The position numbers and the translations under genes are program-made. The notes beneath the pieces were generated by a model. That model saw only the letters and a list, made by a program, of their open reading frames with translations, did no database searches and had not been told where the DNA came from. This document shows positions 1-10,458 of a stretch of DNA of 64,000 nt, piece after piece. How positions within the stretch are numbered: position 1 is the first letter of the stretch; each line of letters starts with the position of its first letter. This DNA comes from Immersiella caudata (Eukaryota; Ascomycota; Sordariomycetes; Sordariales; Lasiosphaeriaceae), in NCBI GenBank assembly GCA_030512335.1, contig JAULSU010000006.1, positions 3,534,001 through 3,598,000 on the forward strand, given 5' to 3'.

Positions 1-294
1 TAGGCGCCACTGTCTTATTCATCTACAACACGCTCTGGGGGATCTTTTTGAGCAGGAATAGCGGAATATGCGATGCCTTCGCCGCTCACAACGGAGTTCT
101 GGTGGATACATTTTAATGGCAGTCTAAGTCGCCAGACGGACCTGTCCGATCGCCCAGGTAGGTATCGAGCTGACAACAAAAACCAGTGTCGGGTTGTATC
201 CTCCCGTCGGGGCAACATTACCCCAACGCCGCCGCCCGATCAAACATCCTTCGCGATTCTCATGCTGAGATAAGACCTGCGACACGCGCGCATC

Positions 295-329
<35 letters not shown>

Positions 330-387
330 TCGCCATTTGCGTGCAGGGCAGGGCAGGGCATCGCATCACCTCACACAACACTTCGCC
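1..387. other. left-edge intergenic sequence with TA repeat
   Basis: No gene was recognised. A perfect (TA)n microsatellite lies at about 298-326, some 60 bases upstream of the first gene's start codon. It is probably in the promoter or 5' untranslated region of that gene. Confidence 0.6.
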
Positions 388-1278
388 ATGGCTTCCAACG
401 CCCCCACCACAGGAGCCAACCCCCTTTCCTTCATGACCCGCCTCTCACCCGACATCTACCACCTCCGCCACCTAAATCCTCCGTGCGGGCCCGGTTCCGG
501 GTCCGCACCGGAACTCATACTCATCGCCTCCTGGATGGGCGCACGCGAAGCCCACATTGCAAAGTACATCGACCCGCATCGCAGCTTATATTCATCATCA
601 GAAATCCTTTTGCTGCGCTCAGAGCCAGGCCATTTCACGCGTCCTGCCAAGTGCCGCAAGGCGATCCAAGATGCGGCCGTTCCTGTTTTGCGCGCGGCGA
701 TTCCCCCCTTGGCAAGCTCATCCGGATCGGATACCGACAACACTGGCGGGACAAAAGGGAGACCTCCTCCTCGACTGCTAATCCACGTCTTTTCCGGCGG
801 GGGCTCCTTCAGCCTCTTCCATCTTCGAACGCTGGTGGAGTTGCCTGCGCACGCGGTGGTGTACGACTCGGCCCCGCCGCAGTATCACTACAAGGAATCG
901 TACGGTGCCATCTCGGCGTCGTTGCCGTCGAGGAACTTGCAGCTGCTGCTGGCGCCGGTGGTGCACTTTTGGTGTTTGCTTTGGTTCTTGCAGCACAGGG
1001 TGTTTGATACACGGGGAGGAGGCCCGCTGGGGAGGATCGCGGCGGCGCACAATGAGCGGGAGGGGAGGGCGGAGGGGGAGGTGAGGAGGGGTTATGCTTA
1101 CAGTGAGGGTGATCAGTTCGTGGGCTGGAGGGATGTGGAGTGGCACGGGGAGGAGGCAAGGAGGAGGGGGTTTGAGGTGGCGATGGAGAAGTTTGAGGGG
1201 AGTGGGCATGTGAATCATGCGAGGGTGGATGCGGAGAGGTATTGGGGGTTGGTGAGGTGGGCTTGGGAGGGGAGGTGA
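388..1278 (+). CDS. DUF829 (TMEM53-like) protein, alpha/beta-hydrolase type
   Basis: Single-exon protein of 296 residues. The ATG at 388 sits in a CGCCATGG context; longer readings need non-ATG starts. The N-terminal part has the DUF829/TMEM53 pattern: a hydrophobic strand LILIASWMGA near residues 46-55, then a K-Y-x-x-x-Y/H segment and a second strand HVFSGGGSF near residue 133, which lies where hydrolases place the nucleophile elbow. The C-terminal part carries a conserved-looking S-G-H-V-N-H-x-R segment, the likely catalytic His region. This family is widespread in fungi; the animal member TMEM53 is a nuclear-envelope protein, and the fungal substrate is unknown. A hydrophobic LLLAPVVHFWCLLWFL stretch could contact membrane. 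Family assignment is fairly sure; enzyme activity is inferred only. Confidence 0.82.
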   Translation: MASNAPTTGANPLSFMTRLSPDIYHLRHLNPPCGPGSGSAPELILIASWMGAREAHIAKYIDPHRSLYSSSEILLLRSEPGHFTRPAKCRKAIQDAAVPVLRAAIPPLASSSGSDTDNTGGTKGRPPPRLLIHVFSGGGSFSLFHLRTLVELPAHAVVYDSAPPQYHYKESYGAISASLPSRNLQLLLAPVVHFWCLLWFLQHRVFDTRGGGPLGRIAAAHNEREGRAEGEVRRGYAYSEGDQFVGWRDVEWHGEEARRRGFEVAMEKFEGSGHVNHARVDAERYWGLVRWAWEGR

Positions 1279-1576
1279 TGGGTTTGTCGGGTGGGATGGG
1301 GCGCTGCGCGTCACGGGAGGAGTATGGATGAGAGGGTTGGTGTTTTGTTTGTTTTGGGGGCGAGCGCGATGCTGGCCGTGAGTATAGACGGGTTGGTATA
1401 GATACATCCGCTGTCTTTTCGACAAGCATGGTGGTGTTTCCTCTCGAACAGGTGTTTTGCGTCCTCCCTTTACACCCTTGAGTCGCCGTTTCGTCATGGC
1501 GAGAGAGGGTCCCGTGTCCTCCGAAAAGTCCGCACATGAAGCAGAGATAGATAGATACGTGTTTGTCGAGGTTGCG

Positions 1577-1894
1577 TCATGAGGTTCGCTGCCTCTTCTG
1601 CCTGCGTCCATCTTCAGCACGGTCAGTGATGGTGGAACTCTTCCTGGCCGTGGCAGCTTGGAAACCGTCATATTCTTCCATACCGCCGTAGCCTTCGTCG
1701 GCCTCCATCACCGCCGTACATCTGTCGCATTCTTGGTCGAACGAATGCTGCTCGTTCTGGACCCCACGTCGGCACTGGCCAAAGACTCCGGCGTTCTTGG
1801 CCTCGAGACAACTCAGACGCTGCGAGAGCTCGGCCCATGTGAAGCTCCCCATACATTGCGAGCATCTTCCGCTGAAGGCGACCATTCGACACAT
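1577..1894 (-). CDS. small cysteine-containing hypothetical protein (105 aa)
   Basis: Single-exon frame from an ATG at 1894 giving 105 residues, tail-to-tail with the DUF829 gene. It has seven cysteines, including C-S-Q-C near residue 12 and C-D-R-C near residue 57, then an acidic/Tyr-Gly stretch (DEGYGGMEEYDGF) and a basic, Arg-rich tail. No signal peptide or membrane segment is visible. The composition is balanced and unlike the biased shadow frames around it, and the paired cysteines suggest a small zinc-binding or disulfide fold. I do not recognise a named family. It could be a chance frame. Confidence 0.5.
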   Translation of the reverse strand: MCRMVAFSGRCSQCMGSFTWAELSQRLSCLEAKNAGVFGQCRRGVQNEQHSFDQECDRCTAVMEADEGYGGMEEYDGFQAATARKSSTITDRAEDGRRQKRQRTS

Positions 1895-3167
1895 GGCGGA
1901 AAACGCGAACGGCTGCTTGGCGGGTATCGATATAAGAGACTTGAAGGGAGTCGTTGGGTGTGATGCCCAGGAAGTTCAAAGAGGGTCGAGCAAGCGGGAA
2001 CGAGTGAATGCGATGCTAAACCCCCTCTCAAAGCCTTCCAAGGTCGAATGAACTGGTCATAGCCCGGGGTGGTTTCTCATCGGCTTGGTGTCACTGCGAT
2101 GTGGACGCGTTTCCTGCTGTGTTCATCAAATCACCTCGTGTGTCTGCCTCGTACGCAGCACTGTGCGCTCGATGGGTTTGATGGCTACGATGGCCTAGTG
2201 CCGTGCTCGGTGTATCCTAGGGGGGCAGTGGACACTCTTCCCCGCGATCGCTCTTGTGGAGTGGCGGTTGCAAGTGCCCGGTTTGCGGGGCTGGCGGGCA
2301 CTAGGCGGGGCCCTGTGCCTCGCTGACGACAGAATCCTGGCGAGACGATCGAGGTGAGGATGGAAGATTGTCTCAACGTGAGACAGGAAGCGGCAGAATG
2401 GTGGAAGAGGGAAGTGAGCCGTTCCCTGCCATGCCATGTGTCCCTAAGTGCTGACCGTATCGCCCTTCTGCGGGGATCAGATGCGAAGGGCACGCTAACC
2501 TCGTATCTTCAGGCCGTTCTGAGGGCAACCCCCCCAAACGATAACGGCGCATCATCCGCACTGTCGAACGGCACGAACAGGTGGACTACTGCAAAATCGA
2601 GATCCTGCGAGAGGATGCTCCGGCCCTTATTGGTCGCCGCAGGGTGCCGGTATGCGTTAGGGGACGAAGTCTTGCTCGATGGTGCGCTCGGAGGCTGGCT
2701 GCATGAAGGGTAGTCAAGGGAAGGCAGAGAATGAGATAGAACACCAGCGCGAACGACATGATGGGCATCTGATAGGCACCGTCACACGTCACGCAAATGC
2801 ACGAGTGCAGGAGCTGCAGTGTAGCGAAAAGACGACGTTCAATTCGTTCGCGGCACGAAGGAAGCAGCAGGGTCAAAAAGCACCACCCTTGTGCTGGACC
2901 GTTGCACCCTTGCGGCTTGCGGCTTGCGGAAGGGGCTGAAGCCACAAGTGGGGCACCACCCCATCTCCTCATCTCCACCTCCAGCGAGTGCACTACGTAC
3001 CGTGTGACATCTCAACATCATCTCCAAACCTTGAACGTCCCAAATCCTCATCCTCGAGCAATCCACAAACAAATCATGAGCAAATTGCTCTCAAGCGTGA
3101 CCAACGCTTCCTCAAACTCCGACACTTGGCACCCTGGCCACTTCCATCGTCCACTTCCAACCCGATC
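1895..3167. other. intergenic, no gene recognised
   Basis: Several frames of 60-135 codons are open on both strands, but none has domain motifs, plausible composition or introns joining them. This is probably the upstream region of the small Cys protein plus the 3' flank of the coiled-coil gene. Confidence 0.5.
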
Positions 3168-5781
3168 CTAAACTCCGAGTGAATCCTCCTCTCCGCGCAT
3201 CTCTCTCCGCGCCATCCTCACATACCATGCCTCCCAGGCCTCCAGCTTTCCGGCGACATTCCCACGCGGGCCAAAACGACCCACGCCCCATTCCATCCAC
3301 GATGGATTGTTGGACGAAAGGGAGGCCGACCGTCCCCGACCACAGTCGCGGTTGTTATACCCGCTCCTGCGGTTCCAGGAACTCTCCTCGATGAGCCGAT
3401 CGAGCACCATGCGGTCGACACGGCTCACGTTGCCGGAGGAGTCCCTGGGCCGAACGCGGTCAAGCTCGGCGGCAACCAGACGGCGGACGTCACGAGCCAC
3501 GATGCGACGTGTCTCGCGACGAACCAGCCGACGGGCGCGGCGGGCGAGCTGACGCCACGGAAGGGTGGTCTGCACCTGGGGCGCTGCGTTGCCCTCGTTG
3601 GGGAGAGGGTGCGGCGGCGCTGTCTCTGTCACCGAGCTGCTTTCGGCGGGGCTGGCGAGTGCTCCATGGGTCCGCCCAGCGGGGTTAGTCGGTGCGACTG
3701 GTGGCGGGGCGGGCGGGGCGGGTCGGACTTCCTTCTGAGGGCGGCGAGCGTCCTCCTCGCGGCGACGAGCCTCCTTCTTGCGGTCCCGAACCTCTTGCTG
3801 ACGACAGCGGGTGTCCTCCGCCCATTTCTGACGGTCGGCCTGCAGCTTTCTCTCAGCCTCCCTGTTCAGTTTTTCTTCGGCCTCTCGCCGCTGCTCCTCG
3901 CGCTTTCGGGCCTTCTCCTCCTCTAAACGGCTCTTCATCTCCTCTGCCTGTGCCTTTTCGACACGTCGGCGCTCCTTCCTCCGCTGCTCTTTGGCCTTGC
4001 GCTTGGCCTTGGCCTCGTCGTGTGCTGAGGGGACGTCCTGCGCTGGGGGAGCGTCCTCTGCCGGGGTCTCTGCGACGGCCGGTTGCGTCGCCGCGTCACA
4101 CACAGGAACCGGTGCGGCTGGTTCTTCCATCACTACCCATTCTTCCTCCACCGCTGGTCCTCCCAGCACCGCTGGTGCTTCCGCTGGTGCCGCCGCCACC
4201 GCTTCCTTCTCGGTCTCCGGGCCCGCTGCAGTTGCTAGGCGCACCAAGATGGCCGCCGCCTTTGCTTTGATGTCTTGGGCGGAGACATCTTCCTCCTCGG
4301 AAGAAGGGACGGGGCTGGACGGTTCAAGGGGGGCCGGCGCGGGAGAGGGCCCAGGGGGAGGCGACTGGGGAGGAGAACTTGGGCTTTCCTCCGGCGTCTC
4401 GAACAAAGTCCTGTCCGAAGACTGGCTGTTGTGGTTCTCTGCATGCTCCACGGTTGATGGGTCGCCCAGCGGATACCCGGGGTCCGGGGACCGCGGGGTG
4501 AGGGAAATCTGGTTGCCGCTAGGGATGGGGGAGGGAGGTGGGGGGACAGTGTGAGGGAAAACACTGTCTAGGATCGTCTCGATGTCGGGGGCTCTGGGCT
4601 GCTGCTCGTCGCTGGGGTGCGGCTCGCCTGGGACGAGGGCACTGTCTGGGGAGCTTGGTGCATGGTAGAACCAGTGGTCGACTTTGAAGCCGACCTTTAC
4701 GGCCTCGTCGAGAATCGCCTTTTGTCCGGATTCCTTCAGCCTCTGCCAGGTAACGTTCCGACGGTGCGTCCTAACTCTCGGAACGGGCTCCCGGTTGATA
4801 CATTCCGGCACGTTCCCGATCGCCTCCAGCCTCTTCCAACCGGCGCTCAGGTTGAGGCACGTCAATACTGCTCGCGAGTTAAGTAGCGGATAGCTCAGGC
4901 GTACAGCGACACACGGTTTCAGCTTGTGCAACTGCAGTCCGTATGGGTCGTTCTGAGGTGGCCACTCGAGCCAAAGATCCTCCATGCTGTCGAGAAAATT
5001 GACGGTTCCGGGGACGAAGCCATCGCGGATGATCTCCCTGAAAATCTCAAAGATGAAATAGCCGCGGAGCATGTCGCTGCCTGATCGGTCCAAGAAAGCT
5101 GCCAGATCGTACTACGTCTGGAATTTTCTGAGGTCGACGTCGACTTTGAGCTCCTTGCAAACACGACGGAACGTGGCCGCCACCATGTTGTTGGCGGTCA
5201 GGCCGCCCATGGCGAGGTGGCCGCCTTCGTCTTGGCGTATGATTTCTGTGAAGAGGAGAAGAATCAGTTCGCGATTCTGCGTAGAAAAAACGTTGCTTTG
5301 TAGATGTACTGGAATAACGTCCAGGTCATCTCATCACCTGCAGCATCCGATCTAGGGAGAGAGCATCGAACTTACCGAGAAAGCCTTTCGTCGTCAGGCT
5401 ACTGATGGCCCGGATCCTTTCCCGAGATCCGAAGATCTGGAGGGGCCAGCCCTGAGTGTAGTACTGGGGCGTGTTGCGCCACCAGTCAGCCACGTTAGGC
5501 TCGTCCTCCTCCCATTCGGTCGTGCAGAAGGACTCAAAGTCCTTCCACTTCTCACGCTCGCTCTGGAGACGATCCCACGTCCGCACCGACACAAATGCCG
5601 GCATGTCCGGTGATCCCTCGGCGGACTGCGGAGAGACCAGCAGGGAGGGGGCGGGATCTCGGGCCCCAGCGTAGACCGAGACTGCCCACCCACGCAAAGG
5701 GAGATATGGCGGCGGCGGGGCGGGGGACGGAGAGACAGAGCTCTCCCCGGCGGAGACACCAGGGCGCGGCGAGTCCCCCAT
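3168..5781 (-). CDS. long disordered, coiled-coil hypothetical protein with an in-frame TAG
   Basis: Exon 1 runs 5781-5376 from an ATG (MGDSPRPG; an in-frame ATG also lies at 5871). A clean intron, 5375-5246 (GTAAGT...CACAG), joins it to exon 2, whose frame continues to a stop at 3168. The same frame contains one TAG at 5114-5112; the coding-looking sequence either side (KFQT, then YDLAAFLDRSG) reads as one protein. If the TAG is real, the first product ends after 179 residues and the rest is a second, separate block. The long part has Pro/Ser-rich segments, an Ala/Glu-rich segment and a highly charged Arg/Glu/Lys coiled coil of about 110 residues, ending in a basic tail. I recognise no domain. 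A splice at 5162-5112 with a poor GTTTGC donor would also remove the stop in frame. Confidence 0.55.
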
Positions 5782-7000
5782 GTTGCGGCGGCGGCGGGGA
5801 AAGCGGCAAGCAACACGGCAAAAGCGAGGGGGTGGGGGGGGGAACGAAAAAATAGCAAGGCACGAAGCCATGCAAAAGGCAACGCAATGGGGGGCAGCGA
5901 GGCGAGACGAAGCTAGTAAGGTTGCTGGGCGTGGTGGTGATGCTTGGAAAAGGAAAAGAAGAAGTTTCAAAACTCTGGAGGTGGGGAGAATATGTATAGC
6001 TCTGTCTAGCGTCTACGCGTCGTGTTATGACGTGGCTCTTGAGAAGAGTTTTTTTTTGGTTTGAATTGTGCCCTACGATGAGGGTTTATACCTAATATGG
6101 CGGGGGAGGGATGGAAGCTGGGAGAAGAGGTGGGATAAAGGGTTTTTGTTTTGATATACAGTGTGTGGCTACTTTGTGAATGAGACTCTCACGATGTTGA
6201 GCTTCGAGTGGAGCCTGGAGATGAGAGTTCAGACGGAACATTGAGGATTTGTGAATGTTTGGCTGCATGATGGTTGCATGGCCACGTGGCGGATGAAAGA
6301 TTTAGTCTGGAGGTGGCTGAGGTGACAGGGGTTCAGGGTCGCGCCATGTCGCGTCAACAACAGGAGAGTGTTGAGACGGAAGACTGAACTAAAATTACCA
6401 CGTGGAAGACAGAGGGTTTGATCCCGAGGCCAGGGCAAGCAATCGGGGTTTCCGCACTTCAGGGTGAGTAAAAAGGCTCTTCCAGTAGTTTGGGAATGAT
6501 ATCAACAATGCCAGGCACGACAAGGCTGCGGCTAGGACTGTCTTTAGACTGAGACCAAGAGGTTCACTGTTGCTCTTGGCTTCCTAGACCTCACAAATGA
6601 ACTGGTCACTGGTTCATTGTTTTGGTCGACATGACAAAGACGAACATCCACAGCTTGAAAGCACCTCAGGGCTAAAGCACCTTAGGGCTCAAGCCCGCAC
6701 GAAGAGAAACGTATTTGGTCTTGGGCCTTGAGAAATCCAATGGCAATCGAGCCCGTTCAGGAAGATGACCTTCAGCAACTAAATACACCAACCGACGATG
6801 ATGTCAGGCCGATTGCTTTGGCTTGGGGGCTTGTCGTTCTTAACTCCTGGTTTCCTTTGTCAAAGCAAGCAGAGATGGGAGTCATTGAGCTAAACCCAAA
6901 GAATGACGTGGTGCTGCTAACCTTTGAGTGATTTGGATTGTGAAGGGGCAAACTTCAAGCACTGTGTTGAAGAACAGCTTCTGCCAACTCCTCCAGCTAT
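5782..7000. other. intergenic between two minus-strand genes
   Basis: Contains the promoter side of the coiled-coil gene and the 3' flank of the membrane-protein gene. A 63-codon plus-strand frame beginning at the ATG at 6740 has fairly ordinary composition (DDVRPIALAWGLVVLNSW) but no intron or family support, so it is not called as a gene. Confidence 0.45.
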
Positions 7001-8532
7001 CTATACATGAGGTATCATCTGAATCCAAGCGGGCGTCCAATAAACGCCGATAGGGACCGCCGGCAAGCTGACAAAAGCCTCAACCACAATGTAGATGCGG
7101 CAGAGGGCCACGGCATACATGAGCGCCCTGCCCAACAGAGCTAGGCTTGTCTCTGTATACTTGTATAAAGTCCTAACACACGCGTCTGTGCCCGCGCGTA
7201 CGGCACCGAGAACGATCCAGGCGGGAAAGGTCGTGGCAATCACGATCCCTGATATCTTCCAAAGCAAGCCCTCGATTGGGGTGGGGAACTCAAAGTCCCA
7301 GGCTGATAGATGGACGCTGCCGTACACCAATGGCAGGAAAATGGTGCTGGTGATGAGAATGGGATTGCTCAACCCAGCAGTAAGAACGGCGCTGAGACCT
7401 TCCGAGACACGAATTATATCGCCTGCCAAGACCCAGGATAACTTGAGCCCTGGAAGGTTTGTTCCACGTTGGTGAAAGTGGCGCTCGTCAAGCGCAACGT
7501 CACCAAACTTGGAACCGTCCAATATCTCGGCGCTCTTGACATCGAGAGGTTTCTGAAGTTCTGTCAGCAAATGAGTTAACCGCAGGAGGAAGAAGAGTGC
7601 CCCTGGACTGACCTCCAACCAAAAAGTATACATGGAGAAGGCGCATACGACATGCACCATGGTATGCAGCTCAAGCAGCGTGATAGGTAATCCGTATGCC
7701 TTTCTCGCAATGCATTGGAGGGCCATCCAAGTGATCTGTAGAAGGACAAGCCCTTTCTGAAGAATATCTGCCTTGCTACGGTCATCTATGGATGACCGCG
7801 AAATCTTAACTGCGTCGATGTTTCGCCTAGCAAGAGTTGCGACACCTTCGGCCGAAACGGTCCCTCTACCGCCGGGGTTCTCGGAACACTCGGCTAGGCC
7901 TATTATTTCAAGGCCGCCCATCGAAACAAAAAAGCCGTACTTGATCTCGAACTCCGATTTGTCGGTAGAATCACCAACAGGGATTGGTGTTGTCGTTGTT
8001 GTTGCTGCGATGCTTGGCTTATTTCGGTCATCTAGTTTGGTTTCGTTGGGACCACCTGGCTCGATGCGCCCCAGAGTGAAGTGACATTAACTGGAGTAGT
8101 TTCGACTGTTGCCTTGTCGCTTATGGGCTGTTGGTTTGTAACCTGTTGCCGTTCAAGCTGCTGTCGCTTTTCTTCGTTTCTCAAGTACTTTGCCAGATTC
8201 TTGGCTTCGAAGAACTGACCTGACGTGTAGAATAGGACAAGCTCGGGCGTAATGAGAGCGGCGAAACCCCAGAGGCACTTCTTCAAGAGTACATAAGTGG
8301 CACCAGCACCGCGCGGGGGCACGTTGAGGTGCAGAGCTGTATAAATGCAAGCAAAAAGAGTCAAGAGACAGCTGTAGAGAATGCTGGAAGTTCCTCGCAT
8401 GTTCGGCGCCGATACCCAAGGCGGGGCAATGATGCTGTGCAGCGCCGTGCGGTTGTCTTGGATCCGTTCGAGCTCGGCGTAGACTGCATTGCTGGTGCTT
8501 TGCGCATGAATTACCCTGGTGGCCAAGGCCAT
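7001..8532 (-). CDS. fungal multi-pass membrane protein of unknown function
   Basis: Two coding blocks. The N-terminal block (ATG chosen at 8532) includes APNMRGTSSILYSCLLTLFAC-like and LWGFAALITPELVLFY segments. The C-terminal block is open upstream of 7921 to a stop at 8089-8087 and contains YGFFVSMGG, KADILQKGLVLLQITWMALQCIARK and GLPITLLELHTMVHVVCAFSMYTFW. These are hallmarks of an unnamed but common family of Ascomycota and Basidiomycota membrane proteins. An intron at 7612-7553 (GTCAGT...TTCAG, 60 nt, in frame) rejoins FWLE to KPLDV as the family requires. The junction between the first two blocks, around 8140-8020, could not be resolved: frames differ and no consensus splice pair fits. 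Four or more C-terminal hydrophobic helices follow. The function is unknown; such genes often lie in accessory regions. Confidence 0.72.
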
Positions 8533-9071
8533 GGGTAGAAGGGCAACATCGGAAAGCCTGCGCGCCTCGTTTTGTGAAAAATAACGGCAACTAACGGTTG
8601 AACGGTTGGAGAGATGGGGGTGCCACCTCGAGCGGGTGGCCGGATCTGAGCCTGAGGGTTGAAGGAGTGAACGTCCGAAAGCTGCACAAGCTGGCGGGGG
8701 GGGCTTGGGAAGAAATGTTTCTTGTCCATGCGCCAGGCTCCAATTGTCAATAGCTGCATTTAGGTGCCATGGAGGGCGCAGCACACCCAATCAGGAGAAA
8801 TAGCGGCTGTGGCGGCATGTGTGTCCAATATAGCTGAACCCTGCATCTGTGAGCTGATCAAGTCAGGCAAGGCCACGAATCGTATCTCGAAGCGAAAATT
8901 CAACGCTTCCCCGAAAATGAAGTCCATTGAAGCGTCGCTCAGGAAAACAAAGGGTATATTCTGGTTGCTTCATAACGTCGTGAGGAGTCTCCTGCTCCTG
9001 TGGGTGGCTCGCGCCTGTCCTGTAAAGCTCTTGAAAGATCCAAAACCGTGACGACATAAAAGAGTACTGCA
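8533..9071. other. intergenic between two minus-strand genes
   Basis: Holds the upstream region of the multi-pass membrane protein and the 3' flank of the rhodopsin-fold gene. The upstream frame of the membrane protein stays open past 8532 but has no ATG, so an additional 5' exon carrying a signal peptide is possible. Confidence 0.4.
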
Positions 9072-10458
9072 TCAACTCCTCAACGGCCACGCTGCGTCCT
9101 GTCTCTCGACGTCGACCCGAAACTCGCTTCTCACCCATATCTCTGTGGGCTGGCTGATACTATTGTGAACTGGCGCGGTCCGGCCTCTGCTTCGACTTCT
9201 ATCACTGTCGTAAAGACCCAGTATGTCGTCGACACTATCGCTTCGGTCTCTTATTCGAACGCTCTCTGGTCTCGGGAGACAGGGTTCTGGACTCGGCGAA
9301 GACTCTACCGCGGTTCGAGACGATGATGAGTCGCGAAGGAAAGTTGTAGGTTCTGGGCTGGACTTGTACTGTTTTTCTTGTGTCGGTTCCATCTCCTGCG
9401 GCTTCTCGAGCGGCTTTGGCTTCTCTTGTTGCTCCTCCTGGATTACCTGCTTCTTTGCTGGTGGCTTGAACTCGCCAGGTTTCTGCTCACACATCGTGAA
9501 CAAGGGTAGTTCTGGGTCGGTGGCGTGTGTGTTGGCACGATCGCTGTACCCAACCGTCATGCCTCGCTGTCTGAGATAGAGAGGGCGCAGCGTTGGAACA
9601 CCAAGGCACACCATGGAGACGGCGATCTCAGCGCCTGCCCAGACGAAGTATGTTGCGAAGTTCACTGGAAGCCCATGTCAGCATCGCGGACCGTAACCAG
9701 TGTGAGTATGACTTACATGTATAGTCGTTGATCTTCAGTCGCGAAAGAACCACAGTCCGAATGACACCGCATGCTCCAGCTCTGTCGCTTGGTGTCAGCT
9801 CTATTTCCATCGCGAGGGAGAAGGTGACGTACATAACCCCAAGACTCATACCACTGGCGAGCATAATCTTCTCTCGACGAGGCATCCTCAACGACCAAAT
9901 GAACATCCAAGGGAAGATGGCAAAGAAGAAGTCGCAAGCGCTAGACCACCCCCCGAGTCCCACGCTCATCGGTTGGATCTGGATATTCCACTTTCCTGGC
10001 GTCCTCAATGGATCCCAGCTCGCTTTGATGGGTGTCGTCTGATTCCAAAGCATAACGACGAGGGCGATCGATGTGCCCGAGGTAACAATGATGAGAAGCC
10101 ACAGGGCGATCTTTTGCCCCCTGAGCTGCACGACTCGTAGCAAAAAGAAGCCCATCGATAGTTTGGCCATGGCGTTACCAGTGATGGCGAAGGTGTTGGC
10201 GATATACGTCCAGAGAATGGCGCTGGATGAATCGTCAAGCGAAAGGGTCCAAAAACTGCGGCCGAGCCCATAGTGCACCGCGACTTGTATGCAGGCAGTA
10301 AAGACGAGAAGGAAGATGCCGGTCCACAAGAAGAGATGGTCCTCGATTCCGACGAATTTTACGATACGAACGCGCGTGTAGAGGCGTAGGGCGACCAATG
10401 CTAGCGACAGGCCCGTCATCGCCCACATGGCGATGGCCACCTCGAGTCCTCGATTCAT
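9072..10458 (-). CDS. rhodopsin-fold (SAT4/PTH11-like) seven-helix membrane protein
   Basis: Three exons: 10458-9833, 9781-9717 and 9664-9072. Introns are 51 nt (GTACGT...GACAG) and 52 nt (GTAAGT...TCCAG). The spliced length of 1284 nt gives 427 residues exactly. The seven hydrophobic helices carry family signatures: LRLYTRVRIVKFVGIEDHLF after helix 1, NTFAITGNAMAKLSMGFFLLR, the VMLWNQTTPIKASWDP loop, CDFFFAIFPW, and YFVWAGAEIAVSMVCLGVPTLRPLY formed across the last splice. This is the fungal 'rhodopsin domain' family related to Pth11-type receptors. No CFEM domain is present. The C-terminal tail of about 165 residues is Pro/Ser/Lys-rich and probably cytosolic. The first intron is a multiple of three with no stop, so retained transcripts would still be readable. 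A receptor role is inferred from relatives. Confidence 0.9.

Noticed and set aside
778..1671. Long minus-strand frames opposite the DUF829 gene
   Set aside because: Pro/His/Thr-rich shadow of the purine-rich coding strand, with no domain and no spliceable structure.
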